From positions 116,935-180,934 of the forward strand of contig JACERV010000003.1 of NCBI GenBank assembly GCA_013911065.1: a DNA stretch of 64,000 bases, given 5' to 3'. The notes under the pieces were generated by a model. It was not told where the DNA came from. It saw only the letters and a list, made by a program, of their open reading frames with translations, and made no database searches. This stretch comes from Ruminococcus sp. (GTDB lineage Bacteria; Bacillota; Clostridia; Lachnospirales; Lachnospiraceae). The translations under genes and the position numbers were made by a program. Of this stretch, positions 9,454 through 18,001 are shown in pieces (the first letter of the stretch is position 1; each line of letters begins with the position of its first letter).

Positions 9454-10788
9454 ATGGCGGCAGTGACATTAGAAAACTGGGTGGAACGAATCAGAGACCT
9501 AAAAATTGAATGTATGAGCAGTGATGAGATGGCAGCTTTACAGAGCAGACGTCTGGCAGATGTTGTAAACCGTGCTTATCACAATGTAGACTTTTATCAT
9601 AAAAAAATGAAAGCTCTTGGAGTAGAGCCGGGGGATATTAAGGGGATTGAAGATATTCACAAGCTTCCGTTTACAACGAAAGAGGATTTAAGAGATAACT
9701 ATCCTTTCGGACTTTTGGCAATCCCCAAAAAAGATGTTGTCCGCGTACAGGGAACATCCGGGACAACGGGCAAGCTGACGCTGGCATCTTATTCGCAGAA
9801 AGATGTGGATGTCTGGGGAGAATGTGTGGCCAGATGTCTAGCTATGGCAGGATTGACAGAGGAAGATATTCTCCATGTATGCTATGGCTACGGATTATTT
9901 ACCGGAGGTATCGGATTGGACCTTGGTGCAAGGGCTCTGGGAGCAATGGCTATCCCCATGTCTGCAGGAAATACCCAGCGCCAGATGATGTGTATGGAAG
10001 ACTTTGGTGCAACTGCCATTGCATGTACGCCTTCTTATGCGCTCCATCTTGCGGAATCACTGCAGGAAGCCGGTCTGGTGAGCAGCCTGAAAATAAAAGC
10101 AGGAATTCACGGAGCTGAGCCATGGACAGAAGAGATGCGCAGAAAAATTGAAAGTATTCTTGAAATTAATTGCTTTGATATTTACGGCTTATGTGAAATT
10201 ACCGGACCGGGCGTGGCACAGGACTGCATACATCATGCAGGGCTGCATGTTAATGCGGACTACTTCTATCCGGAAGTGCTGGATCCTGCAACAAACCAGG
10301 CATGTGCAGACAAAGAGACCGGTGAGCTGATCTTTACCACACTGTCAAAGGAAGCGATGCCGCTGATTCGTTACCGCACAAAGGATCTGACCAGTATTGA
10401 CCACAGTACCTGTGAGTGTGGAAGAACCACACCGAGAATTTCTAAGTTTACCGGACGTACAGACGATATGAAGGTAATCCGTGGTGTAAATGTATTCCCA
10501 ACACAGGTTGAGACGGCACTTCTTGGCATGGGCGGAGCAGTAGCGCCACATTATCTTATGATTGTAGACCGGGAAGAGAATATGGATATTCTTACGGTTA
10601 TGGTAGAGGTAGATGAGAGTGTATTCTCTGATGAAATCAGAAAATTAGACGCGTTAAAGAATAAAATAGGTGCGGTACTGAAGCAGGCACTTGGGGTTTC
10701 TGTCCGTGTGAAGCTCGTTGAGCCAAAGACGATACAGAGAAGTGAAGGAAAAGCGGTACGTGTCATTGATAAGCGTAATATAGAGTAA
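9454..10788 (+). CDS. Phenylacetate/aryl-acid CoA ligase (PaaK family), second copy
   Basis: This is a second AMP-forming aryl-CoA ligase, 444 residues, paralogous to the one at 5234 but clearly diverged. The P-loop is GTSGTTGKLT (about 92-101), followed by YGLCE (about 241), YRTKDLT (about 307) and RGVNVFPTQ in the C-terminal lid domain. The start ATG at 9454 has AAGGAG 8 bases upstream. It lies between the two ACT genes, so the operon carries two ligase-ACT pairs around one IorAB. The copies may differ in aryl-acid preference (phenyl, hydroxyphenyl or indolyl). Substrate cannot be read from sequence. Confidence 0.9.
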   Translation: MAAVTLENWVERIRDLKIECMSSDEMAALQSRRLADVVNRAYHNVDFYHKKMKALGVEPGDIKGIEDIHKLPFTTKEDLRDNYPFGLLAIPKKDVVRVQGTSGTTGKLTLASYSQKDVDVWGECVARCLAMAGLTEEDILHVCYGYGLFTGGIGLDLGARALGAMAIPMSAGNTQRQMMCMEDFGATAIACTPSYALHLAESLQEAGLVSSLKIKAGIHGAEPWTEEMRRKIESILEINCFDIYGLCEITGPGVAQDCIHHAGLHVNADYFYPEVLDPATNQACADKETGELIFTTLSKEAMPLIRYRTKDLTSIDHSTCECGRTTPRISKFTGRTDDMKVIRGVNVFPTQVETALLGMGGAVAPHYLMIVDREENMDILTVMVEVDESVFSDEIRKLDALKNKIGAVLKQALGVSVRVKLVEPKTIQRSEGKAVRVIDKRNIE

Positions 10789-10804
10789 GGGGAGGTAAGC
10801 AAAG

Positions 10805-11248
10805 ATGGGCATCACAATTCAACAATTATCGGTATTTCTTGAAAACAGGGAAGGGCGCCTGGATGAAGTGCTTGCGGTATTGGCAAATAATGATGTAAAT
10901 ATTGTGGCATTAAGTCTGGCAGATACATCAGATTACGGAATGCTCCGTATGATTGTATCGGACCCGAACAAGGGCAGAGCTGTCTTAAAAGAAAATGAAA
11001 TCACAGCAATGCTGACCGACGTAGTAGCGTTTCGGGTTCCTCATGCTACAGGCTCTTTAAGCAAAGCAATGCATCAGGTTGTAGAGGGAGACGTAAATAT
11101 CGAATATATGTATGCATTTGCCAATGGGCAGGATGCTTCGGCTGTGCTCAAGACAGATGATCCGTCAAGAGTGGCGGATATTCTGCGGGGCAGCGGATTC
11201 GATGTATGGGAAGCAACAGAAGCTTATGCTTCCAATGCAAATCTTTAA
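10805..11248 (+). CDS. Tandem ACT-domain protein, second copy
   Basis: 147 residues with two ACT domains (about 3-70 and 72-140). The N-terminal ITIQQLSVFLENREGRL closely parallels the first ACT protein of the operon, supporting duplication of a ligase-ACT unit. It starts 16 bases after the second paaK with GGGGAGG upstream, and is the last gene before a strong terminator. It probably is a small-molecule sensor for the adjacent ligase; no catalytic motif is visible. Confidence 0.8.
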   Translation: MGITIQQLSVFLENREGRLDEVLAVLANNDVNIVALSLADTSDYGMLRMIVSDPNKGRAVLKENEITAMLTDVVAFRVPHATGSLSKAMHQVVEGDVNIEYMYAFANGQDASAVLKTDDPSRVADILRGSGFDVWEATEAYASNANL

Positions 11249-11253
11249 ATTAG

Positions 11254-11289
11254 AAAAAGGTATCCGAAAACTTTTCGGATACCTTTTCT
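11254..11289. terminator. Terminator of the aromatic-acid operon
   Basis: AAAAGGTATCCGAAAA (11255-11270) and its exact complement TTTTCGGATACCTTTT (11272-11287) form a 16-bp stem around one base, with flanking A and T runs. It should work in both directions; the leftward cspA-like gene also ends nearby. Confidence 0.9.
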
Positions 11290-11368
11290 GATTCTTAATC
11301 ACATTTCTCTGTATTTCTTTTAAATATTAAATCTCATTATATATTAAAAGGTACATTTAAAATTCTGA

Positions 11369-11566
11369 TTAAATTTTTACTACATTAGTTGCCTGAGGTC
11401 CTTTAGCGCCTTCTGTTACGTCAAACTCAACAGCCTGACCTTCTTCTAAAGATTTGAATCCATCCATACTTAGTCCTGAGTAGTGTACGAATACATCGTT
11501 TCCTTCTGAATCAGAGATGAATCCATAACCTTTTTGGTTGTTAAACCATTTTACTGTACCTGTCAT
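11369..11566 (-). CDS. Cold shock domain protein
   Basis: This is a CspA/CspB-type single-domain RNA/DNA chaperone of 65 residues, the standard length. RNP1 is KGYGFI (about 13-18) and RNP2 is VFVHY (about 25-29). The ribosome site GGAGGG lies 9 bases before the ATG. A leader of roughly 70 bases separates it from a predicted promoter at 11644-11672, in keeping with the long untranslated leaders of cold shock genes. It is monocistronic. Confidence 0.95.
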   Translation of the reverse strand: MTGTVKWFNNQKGYGFISDSEGNDVFVHYSGLSMDGFKSLEEGQAVEFDVTEGAKGPQATNVVKI

Positions 11567-11643
11567 TGTTGTTACCCTCCATAAATAAAAATAAATAATA
11601 AAGTACTTACATTGTCCATTAAATAGATGAACAACGCTGTATT

Positions 11644-11672
11644 AGCGTAGCATATTTAACAATAAAAGTCAA
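11644..11672 (-). promoter_or_regulatory. Predicted promoter of the cold shock gene
   Basis: On the minus strand TTGACT (11667-11672) and TACGCT (11644-11649) are separated by 17 bases. The -10 is only a partial match. The region between this promoter and the gene is AT-rich leader with no other feature seen. Confidence 0.45.
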
Positions 11673-11823
11673 TGTATTTATAAAAAGTTTCGTAGAAATA
11701 CACAAAGAATTTGGAAAAAGATACCGGTACAAATGATTTGAGACGGTAATAAGTTTTCTATGATTTCATTAGGATTCTGCAAAAGTTTATGAAACAAGGT
11801 GCAATCAAATAATTGGCAAGCAA

Positions 11824-11852
11824 TTGAAAAAGTCCCTAATATGTTATATACT
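11824..11852 (+). promoter_or_regulatory. Predicted promoter of the HPr-enzyme I genes
   Basis: TTGAAA (11824-11829), a 17-base spacer and TATACT (11847-11852) form a good sigma-A promoter about 30 bases before the HPr ribosome site. The divergent stretch 11673-11823 has no further recognisable element. Confidence 0.65.
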
Positions 11853-11889
11853 AAGTTAAATTAAAAACATAAAATAGGAGGATTGTACT

Positions 11890-12147
11890 ATGAAAGAATT
11901 TAAATATGCTATTACAGACCCAGAGGGAATTCATGCAAGACCGGCAGGATTGTTAGTGAAGCAGGCAGCAGGTTACAAGTCTGATATTAAGATTGTAAAA
12001 GGGGAAAAAAGTGCTGATGCAAAGAGAATCTTCGGTGTTATGGGGCTGGGTGCTAAGACAGGCGAGGAAATCATTATAACTGCAGAAGGCGAAGACGAAG
12101 AGACTGCAATTGCAGAACTGGAAGCCTTTTTCAAAGAAAATTTATAA
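11890..12147 (+). CDS. ptsH: HPr-type phosphocarrier protein of the PTS
   Basis: HPr carries phosphate from enzyme I to the sugar-specific EIIA domains. The product is 85 residues, normal length. The catalytic histidine is present (GIHARPAG, His15). The regulatory site that is Ser46 in most Firmicute HPr proteins is Arg here (AKRIFGVMGLG, Arg46), so HPr kinase could not phosphorylate this copy. AGGAGG lies just upstream of the ATG. Enzyme I follows 45 bases later, which argues for a real PTS role, but this copy should not support CcpA-HPr(Ser-P) catabolite repression. A second HPr elsewhere in the genome may do that. Confidence 0.88.
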   Translation: MKEFKYAITDPEGIHARPAGLLVKQAAGYKSDIKIVKGEKSADAKRIFGVMGLGAKTGEEIIITAEGEDEETAIAELEAFFKENL

Positions 12148-12192
12148 TTCAGGACTATTCTAAATTCAGGGGATTTCCAGAAGGAAGGTACT

Positions 12193-13815
12193 ATGATTAC
12201 AATAACAGGTAAAAGCGTATTTGGTGGTGTATCCATCGGAAAGCTCTCTTTTTATAAGAGAAATCAGAAAGTAATTAAGCGTACGCATGTAGATGACGTG
12301 AAAGCGGAGTGTACTCGTTTTCAGGGTGCAAAGGCGTCAGCCATTGAGCAGTTAAAAGGGCTTTATGATAAGGCTTTGGAAGATGTTGGTGAAGCAAATG
12401 CCATGATTTTTGAGATTCACCAGATGATGCTGGAAGATCTGGATTATATTGAATCCATTGAAAATATCATCTGCGCTCAGGAAGTAAATGCAGAGTTTGC
12501 GGTAGCCACTACCGCGGATAATTTTGCACAAATGTTTTCTTCCATGGATGATGCCTACATGCAGGGACGTGCCGCAGATGTGAAGGATGTATCCGAGCGT
12601 GTGCTGAATATTCTATGCGGGGTAGACGAGGGGATGAATCAGACAGACGAGCCGTGTATCATTGCGTCTGACGATCTGGCACCCAGTGAGACAGTACAGT
12701 TAGATAAGAGCAAGGTGCTTGGTTTTGCCACCATGTACGGGTCTTCCAATTCCCATACTGCAATTTTGGCAAGGACCATGAATATCCCGGCGGTTATCGG
12801 ACTGGGTGAGGAACTTCGCCCGCAGCTTGACGGACAAATGGCTGTTATTGATGGTTTTACCGGTAAGCTGTATATAGATCCGGATGAGGCAACTCTTGCG
12901 GAGATGCAGGAAAAGCGTGCAAAGGATTTGGCACAGAAGGCACTTCTTGAGGAGCTGAAAGGCAAGGAGAATGTAACAAAGAGCGGTCAGAAGATTAATA
13001 TCTATGCCAATATCGGAAATGTATCCGATGTAGGTGCTGTTCTTAAGAATGATGCAGGCGGAATTGGCCTGTTCAGAAGTGAGTTTTTATATTTAGAGAA
13101 TGATACCTTCCCTACAGAGGAGCAGCAGTTTGCAGTGTACAAGCAGGTTGCAGAGAATATGGCCGGCAAGAAAGTGATTATCCGGACGCTGGATATCGGG
13201 GCGGATAAGCAGGTAGATTATTTTGGACTGGATAAGGAAGAGAATCCGGCGCTTGGCTACCGCGCCATCCGTATCTGCCTGACAAGAACTGAAATCTTCA
13301 AAACACAATTGCGTGCATTATACCGTGCGGCGGTATTTGGAAATATTTCTATTATGTTCCCTATGATTATCTCTGTAAAAGAAATTCAGAGAATTAAGGA
13401 AATCATTGGGGAAGTCCAGGATGAACTGAAAGCCCAGGGAATTCCATTCAAGGAAAATGTAGAGACGGGTGTAATGATTGAGACACCGGCTTCCGTTATG
13501 ATCAGCCGTGATTTGGCACGGGAAGTAGACTTTTTCAGTGTGGGAACCAATGACCTGACACAATATACCCTGGCCATTGACCGCCAGAATTCAAAGTTGG
13601 ATGAGTTTTATGATCCTCATCATCCGGCAGTGCTTTCTATGATTAGGATGGCTGCGGAAAACGCACACGCAGAAGGCAAGTGGATTGGCATCTGCGGTGA
13701 ATTGGGAGCTGATTTGGAATTGACAGAGGAATTCCTGAAAATGGGACTGGATGAACTTTCTGTATCTCCATCTATGATTCTTCCTTTAAGAAAGAGAATT
13801 AGGGAATGTGAATAG
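12193..13815 (+). CDS. ptsI: PTS enzyme I (phosphoenolpyruvate-protein phosphotransferase)
   Basis: Enzyme I autophosphorylates from PEP and passes the phosphate to HPr. The product is 540 residues, slightly shorter than the usual 570. The N-terminal HPr-binding helical domain is followed by the phosphohistidine site GSSNSHTAILART (His188). The C-terminal TIM-barrel PEP-binding domain carries GIGLFRSEFL (about 287), SVGTNDLTQYTLA (about 447) and the catalytic Cys in GICGELGAD (about 494). GAAGGA lies 8 bases before the start. It shares the HPr promoter. Confidence 0.96.
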   Translation: MITITGKSVFGGVSIGKLSFYKRNQKVIKRTHVDDVKAECTRFQGAKASAIEQLKGLYDKALEDVGEANAMIFEIHQMMLEDLDYIESIENIICAQEVNAEFAVATTADNFAQMFSSMDDAYMQGRAADVKDVSERVLNILCGVDEGMNQTDEPCIIASDDLAPSETVQLDKSKVLGFATMYGSSNSHTAILARTMNIPAVIGLGEELRPQLDGQMAVIDGFTGKLYIDPDEATLAEMQEKRAKDLAQKALLEELKGKENVTKSGQKINIYANIGNVSDVGAVLKNDAGGIGLFRSEFLYLENDTFPTEEQQFAVYKQVAENMAGKKVIIRTLDIGADKQVDYFGLDKEENPALGYRAIRICLTRTEIFKTQLRALYRAAVFGNISIMFPMIISVKEIQRIKEIIGEVQDELKAQGIPFKENVETGVMIETPASVMISRDLAREVDFFSVGTNDLTQYTLAIDRQNSKLDEFYDPHHPAVLSMIRMAAENAHAEGKWIGICGELGADLELTEEFLKMGLDELSVSPSMILPLRKRIRECE

Positions 13816-13828
13816 AACATTGTCCGAA

Positions 13829-13882
13829 CGGTTTAGACGCTTTGAAAGTCATGTGGAATAAGGCTTCAAAGAGTCTAAACCG
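13829..13882. other. Inverted repeat between convergent ptsI and XRE gene
   Basis: CGGTTTAGAC (13829-13838) pairs exactly with GTCTAAACCG (13873-13882), with a second inner stem CTTTGAA/TTCAAAG (13840-13846, 13865-13871). There is no U-tract on either side. It may still act as a weak bidirectional terminator between convergent genes, or be a small palindromic element. Confidence 0.5.
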
Positions 13883-13906
13883 TGACATAAACGGAGTGTG
13901 CTGCTA

Positions 13907-14956
13907 TTATTTCACTAATTCCTGCCATCTCTTATCATATTTCAAAAATCCATAAGCTTCTTCATCCCGGAAGCAATCCAGCAAATTATTTTTCAATTCT
14001 GTAAGAAACTCTTCCCTTGCGTTTTTAAATGACATATGGGCATAAAGAGGTGATTTGCAAAAATCACATATTGTGTCAACACAGGAAATCATTTTTTCCA
14101 TTGTTTCTATCGTTGCTTCTGCATCTTCCTCTATCGTTGCCAAGTCAAGCTTACATGAGATCTCATGGTACTCTCCCATTTCAAAAATATTCGCCAGTTC
14201 TGTCTGTTTTTCAACAAGCAGATGTGCCTTCTTCATATCTTTCTCCTGCATCGCCAGCATATAGATGCTGTGAAATACTAGATTTATCATTTGATAACCT
14301 GAGAATAATAATTCTTCATATACTCTATATGCTTCGCTTATCCGATTGGTTTTGCTGAAAATTACTGCCTGTTTCCTCTTTTTTTCAGGATTTTGGTTAG
14401 AAAAATAAGATAGATATTCCTCTGCTTTTTTATACTCATCCTTTCTTGAATAAAATTCAAACAGAGAATTAGCAGCAGCAGTTCTGATATTCTCATCTTT
14501 ACTCTCCAACAAGCGGACATAGCAAATCTTAAAATAATTGTCGTATTTTTCTGAATCAGGAATCTCTTCCGTTAAACGTGTTACATCAAATAAACGTGTT
14601 ACATCAAATATCATTGCCATCTGCCAGAGCAAGTTCTCACAATTCGGATATATTTCCAGCTTTTCCTTTGCCCACTCGAATGCTTCCTCGTAACTTTTAC
14701 TTTTAAGCCTGCGACCGGCTTCCTCAATTAATCTGTTTACTTCTTCATCTGTAAGTTCCTTCTGAAAGGACAATAGGGTATCAAGCGTAATGCCAAGCAA
14801 TCTGGCGATTGGAGCCAGCAGCATTATGTCCGGTAAAGAATTACCATTTTCCCACTTATTGACTGCCGGGGCCGTTATTCCAAGACGATTCGCCATTTCT
14901 TCCTGTGTCATATTTCGGATTTTTCTATATTTACGTATTACTTCTCCTATCGGCAT
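13907..14956 (-). CDS. XRE-family regulator with TPR-like C-terminal region
   Basis: The product is 349 residues. The N-terminal helix-turn-helix (about 5-60) contains MTQEEMANRLGIT and VNKWENGNSLPD, a standard Cro/C1-type DNA reader. The rest (about 70-349) is helical and repeat-like (for example YEEAFEWAKEKLEIYPN), resembling the TPR sensing regions of peptide-responsive or metabolic XRE regulators. AAGGAGG precedes the ATG. The target is unknown; it is convergent with ptsI and divergent from the radical SAM gene. An exact 18-bp tandem duplication lies inside the coding region (see the repeat at 14574). Confidence 0.85.
   Translation of the reverse strand: MPIGEVIRKYRKIRNMTQEEMANRLGITAPAVNKWENGNSLPDIMLLAPIARLLGITLDTLLSFQKELTDEEVNRLIEEAGRRLKSKSYEEAFEWAKEKLEIYPNCENLLWQMAMIFDVTRLFDVTRLTEEIPDSEKYDNYFKICYVRLLESKDENIRTAAANSLFEFYSRKDEYKKAEEYLSYFSNQNPEKKRKQAVIFSKTNRISEAYRVYEELLFSGYQMINLVFHSIYMLAMQEKDMKKAHLLVEKQTELANIFEMGEYHEISCKLDLATIEEDAEATIETMEKMISCVDTICDFCKSPLYAHMSFKNAREEFLTELKNNLLDCFRDEEAYGFLKYDKRWQELVK
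14574..14609. repeat. Exact 18-bp tandem duplication inside the XRE gene
   Basis: AAACGTGTTACATCAAAT occurs twice without a gap (14574-14591 and 14592-14609). In the protein this gives FDVTRL twice in succession, in frame, around residues 116-127. It looks like a recent replication-slippage event. Confidence 0.9.
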
Positions 14957-15210
14957 AAGGATTGCCTCCTTGATTTTATTTGGAGCGGTCTTTGACTAAC
15001 TCAATCATATCAAACTACTCTGCACTTCACAACTGAATGAGCGTTAATTATTGCGATATAAAATTAACCTGTGCTCATATTTGCTTTCTGAGTTTTTGGG
15101 TAGAATAGTAAAAGCTTCTTGTAAATAACGAACATATGTGCTATGATAAACGAAGAAGAACGTACGTTCTGGAAGAGCGAAGTGTTAAAAGCTTAAAGGA
15201 GTGGATTAGG

Positions 15211-16530
15211 ATGGCGGAGATTATTCAGGAGCAGATGGGGATATATGATAAACTGCAGATACTAAGTGATGCTGCCAAATATGATGTTGCCTGTACTTCA
15301 AGTGGTGTTGATCGTCAGGGAGATGGAACAGGAATGGGGAATTGCCAAAAAGCAGGGATCTGCCATAGTTTTTCGGCAGATGGACGGTGCATTTCCCTGC
15401 TGAAGATCTTATTTACGAACGAATGTATCTATGACTGCAAGTATTGTGTCAACAGATCATCCAATGATGTAGTGAGAACTTCTTTTACACCAGATGAGAT
15501 TTGTACACTGACAATGGAATTTTACAGAAGAAATTATATAGAGGGTCTGTTTTTGAGCTCCGGGATTTTAAAAAGCCCTAATTATACTATGGAACTGATT
15601 TATGCAGCTTTGTATAAGCTGCGTCATGAATGCAACTTTCAAGGCTATATTCATGTTAAGGCAATTCCCGGAGCGGCTCAGGAATTAATCCAGAGAGTCG
15701 GTTTTCTGGCAGACAGGATGAGTGTGAATCTGGAACTGCCGACAGCAGAGAGTCTCAGGCTCCTGGCCCCTCATAAGAACCGGAAGAATATTCTGGCGCC
15801 AATGCGTCTGGTACAGCAGAAGATGGAAGATAATAAGCAGGAGATAGTCCTGTATAAGAATGCGCCCCGGTTTGTTCCTGCGGGACAGAGTACACAGATG
15901 ATTATCGGAGCCACACCAGAGACTGACTATCAGATTTTGAGTGTTGCAGAGTCACTGTATAAAAAGTTTGAGCTGAAAAGGGTATTTTATTCAGCTTTTG
16001 TTGCAGTGAACGAGGATTCTGCACTGCCTGCAAGGACCGGAGAAGGCCCTCCCCTGCTCAGGGAGCACAGGCTGTATCAGGCGGATTGGCTGCTAAGATT
16101 CTACCGGTTCGAGGCAGGCGAGCTTCTAAACGAAAAGAGCCCGAATTTTAACATTTTTTTAGACCCTAAGTGTGACTGGGCATTAAAGCACCTGGAATAC
16201 TTTCCGGTGGAGGTCAACAGGGCAGATTATAATACCCTCCTTCGTGTGCCCGGAATCGGCTGTAAATCGGCATCCAGAATTGTAAAAGCAAGGAGGATGG
16301 GAACCTTGCAGTTTGAAGATTTAAAGAAGATGGGAGTTGTGTTAAAGAGGGCTCTTTACTTTCTGACATGCAATGGAAAGATGATGTACCGGACGAAAAT
16401 AGAGGAAGACTACATCATGAGAAATCTATTGAATACAAAAGAAAAACTGCCGGATTCCGTGCTGGGGATGACATTTAAGCAATTATCATTGTTTGATGAT
16501 ATGACCCCTGGGCAGGCAATCCTCCGCTGA
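15211..16530 (+). CDS. Putative DNA modification/repair radical SAM protein
   Basis: The product is 439 residues from the ATG at 15211, with AAAGGA about 11 bases upstream; an in-frame ATG 75 bases earlier lacks a clear ribosome site. The radical SAM Fe-S motif is CIYDCKYC (about 72-79). After the SAM barrel comes a helix-hairpin-helix, LLRVPGIGCKSASRIVKA (about 345-362), which implies DNA contact. The C-terminus carries QLSLF (residues 424-428, bases 16480-16494), a beta-clamp binding motif identical to that of PolC in this window. The family is the radical SAM protein that accompanies uracil-DNA-glycosylase-linked or DUF4130 genes; its reaction is not known to me. The partner gene follows about 100 bases downstream. 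Confidence 0.88.
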   Translation: MAEIIQEQMGIYDKLQILSDAAKYDVACTSSGVDRQGDGTGMGNCQKAGICHSFSADGRCISLLKILFTNECIYDCKYCVNRSSNDVVRTSFTPDEICTLTMEFYRRNYIEGLFLSSGILKSPNYTMELIYAALYKLRHECNFQGYIHVKAIPGAAQELIQRVGFLADRMSVNLELPTAESLRLLAPHKNRKNILAPMRLVQQKMEDNKQEIVLYKNAPRFVPAGQSTQMIIGATPETDYQILSVAESLYKKFELKRVFYSAFVAVNEDSALPARTGEGPPLLREHRLYQADWLLRFYRFEAGELLNEKSPNFNIFLDPKCDWALKHLEYFPVEVNRADYNTLLRVPGIGCKSASRIVKARRMGTLQFEDLKKMGVVLKRALYFLTCNGKMMYRTKIEEDYIMRNLLNTKEKLPDSVLGMTFKQLSLFDDMTPGQAILR

Positions 16531-16627
16531 GGGTGAAAAGCAATGGCCATTTATGGGCAGCAGCCAAATGTTCATGTAATCATGTCCACTTGGCTCTTGG
16601 CTCTGTGTGAATAAAGGGAGGATGGGT

Positions 16628-17386
16628 ATGAAACAGGTCTATATTTGTCATGATACGATTACAGGTATTTTTTCAGCTATATATGATGCATGGAAGGAAA
16701 ACCGTGACGGGGATTCGGGTATTGCCCTGAGGGGAGTGATAATACCCCAATTATTTTGTGAATATATTGAAGTGGAGGAGACGGTACAAAAGTCTGTTGC
16801 AGTAGAGCGGCTGATAAAGAAGAATTTGGGGTATAATGCATATTGGGATCTTTACCATGCGCTGTTGTCCGATGATTGTGAAAGGGCAGACGCGGTATAT
16901 CATACGATGCTGGAAGCAAGAAAAGTAAAGGACAGTAAAAAGATAATGGAGCATTTGAGTAATCCTCATGTAGCGAAGGTATTTGAACTGAGCAGAAAAG
17001 TGGCCAATGAGGCACATTTCTTTACTGAATTTATTCGTTTCAGGGAACTTGAAAACGGGGTGATGCTTTCTGAGATAACGCCAAAGGGCCAGGTCCTTAC
17101 TTGTATTGCAGATCATTTTACAAACAGGTTTCCGCTGGAGCACTGGATGGTCTATGATAAGACCCACAGAGTATTTCTCGTTCATCAGGCAAAGAAAAAC
17201 TGGGTGCTGGTCCAGGGGGAGATACTGGATACAGAAGCAGCAGGAAGAATATCAGAAACGGAAGAGGAGTTTGCAGAACTCTGGAAAGGATTCTGTAAAT
17301 CTATTTCTATTGAAGAGCGTGAAAACCTGAATTTACAGAGAAATCATCTTCCAATCCGCTTCCGGCAAAATATGACGGAGTTCTAG
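16628..17386 (+). CDS. DUF4130-type probable DNA metabolism protein
   Basis: The product is 252 residues from the ATG at 16628 (GGGAGG 6 bases upstream; a nearer ATG at 16622 is too close to it). I recognise the family by YICHDTITGIFSAIYDAW at the start, the AYWDLYHALLSDD segment, HFFTEFIRFREL (about 137) and the RFPLEHWMVYDKTH stretch (about 170). It is the usual partner of the preceding radical SAM protein. In other bacteria the same domain can be fused to a uracil-DNA-glycosylase-like domain, which is absent here. No catalytic motif is obvious, so a shared DNA repair or modification role is inferred from genetic linkage. Confidence 0.8.
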   Translation: MKQVYICHDTITGIFSAIYDAWKENRDGDSGIALRGVIIPQLFCEYIEVEETVQKSVAVERLIKKNLGYNAYWDLYHALLSDDCERADAVYHTMLEARKVKDSKKIMEHLSNPHVAKVFELSRKVANEAHFFTEFIRFRELENGVMLSEITPKGQVLTCIADHFTNRFPLEHWMVYDKTHRVFLVHQAKKNWVLVQGEILDTEAAGRISETEEEFAELWKGFCKSISIEERENLNLQRNHLPIRFRQNMTEF

Positions 17387-17467
17387 ATGCAGCAAAGAGA
17401 AACTGAACTGAGGACCAAACAGCAGCAATTAAAACAAGAAATCACTGCATTCACGCAAAAAGTATTG

Positions 17468-17473
17468 TATAAT
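17468..17473 (+). promoter_or_regulatory. Possible -10 box for the NfeD-SPFH genes
   Basis: TATAAT at 17468-17473 lies 80 bases before nfeD, in the gap after the DUF4130 gene. I found no convincing -35 hexamer. Confidence 0.3.
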
Positions 17474-17554
17474 AGAGAGAACCGGATTAACATATAATTA
17501 TCATCAGGAAGATAAAGAAGCCAGATGAAATAAAACTTGAGAGAAGGGAGAAGT

Positions 17555-17998
17555 ATGGAGAAAGAAGCTTTTATATGGCTCGGACTGTTGATTATTTTTT
17601 TGGTAATCGAGATTATAACGGTTGGATTGACATCAATCTGGCTGGCCGGAGGAGCTCTGGCAGCATTGCTTCTTAACATTGCCAATCTAAATCTGATGTG
17701 GCAGATAATTGCATTTTTCGTTGTCTCATTTTTACTATTGTTCTTTACCCGGCCCTTTGCGGTAAAATACATAAATGCCCATCATGAGAAGACGAATTAT
17801 GAAGGTATAATCGGTAAGATAGTCAGAGTTACGGAGACTGTAGATAACCTGGCGCAGACAGGAACAGCAGTTGTAGGTGGGCAGGAATGGACAGCGAGAG
17901 CTGAGAAGGATGAAGATGTATTGGAGCCGGGAACACTGGCGAAGGTAGTCAGTATATCCGGGGTGAAACTGATTGTAAAAAAATATGAGGAGGAATAA
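17555..17998 (+). CDS. NfeD-like membrane protein
   Basis: The product is 147 residues from the ATG at 17555 (GAAGGGAG just upstream). Two to three hydrophobic segments (about 6-27, 30-47 and 50-70) are followed by a soluble beta-barrel OB-like domain (about 80-147). The domain has the NfeD pattern IIGKIVRVTE, GQEWTARAE and LEPGTLAKVV. NfeD proteins pair with SPFH/stomatin-like proteins in membrane microdomains, and such a gene starts 4 bases downstream. The pair is probably one operon involved in membrane organisation or quality control. Confidence 0.88.
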   Translation: MEKEAFIWLGLLIIFLVIEIITVGLTSIWLAGGALAALLLNIANLNLMWQIIAFFVVSFLLLFFTRPFAVKYINAHHEKTNYEGIIGKIVRVTETVDNLAQTGTAVVGGQEWTARAEKDEDVLEPGTLAKVVSISGVKLIVKKYEEE

Positions 17999-18001
17999 GG
18001 T

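Noticed and set aside
16560..16600. Hairpin AGCCAAATG/CACTTGGCT as a terminator between the radical SAM and DUF4130 genes
   Set aside because: It has a mismatch and no T-tract, and the two genes are expected to be co-expressed.
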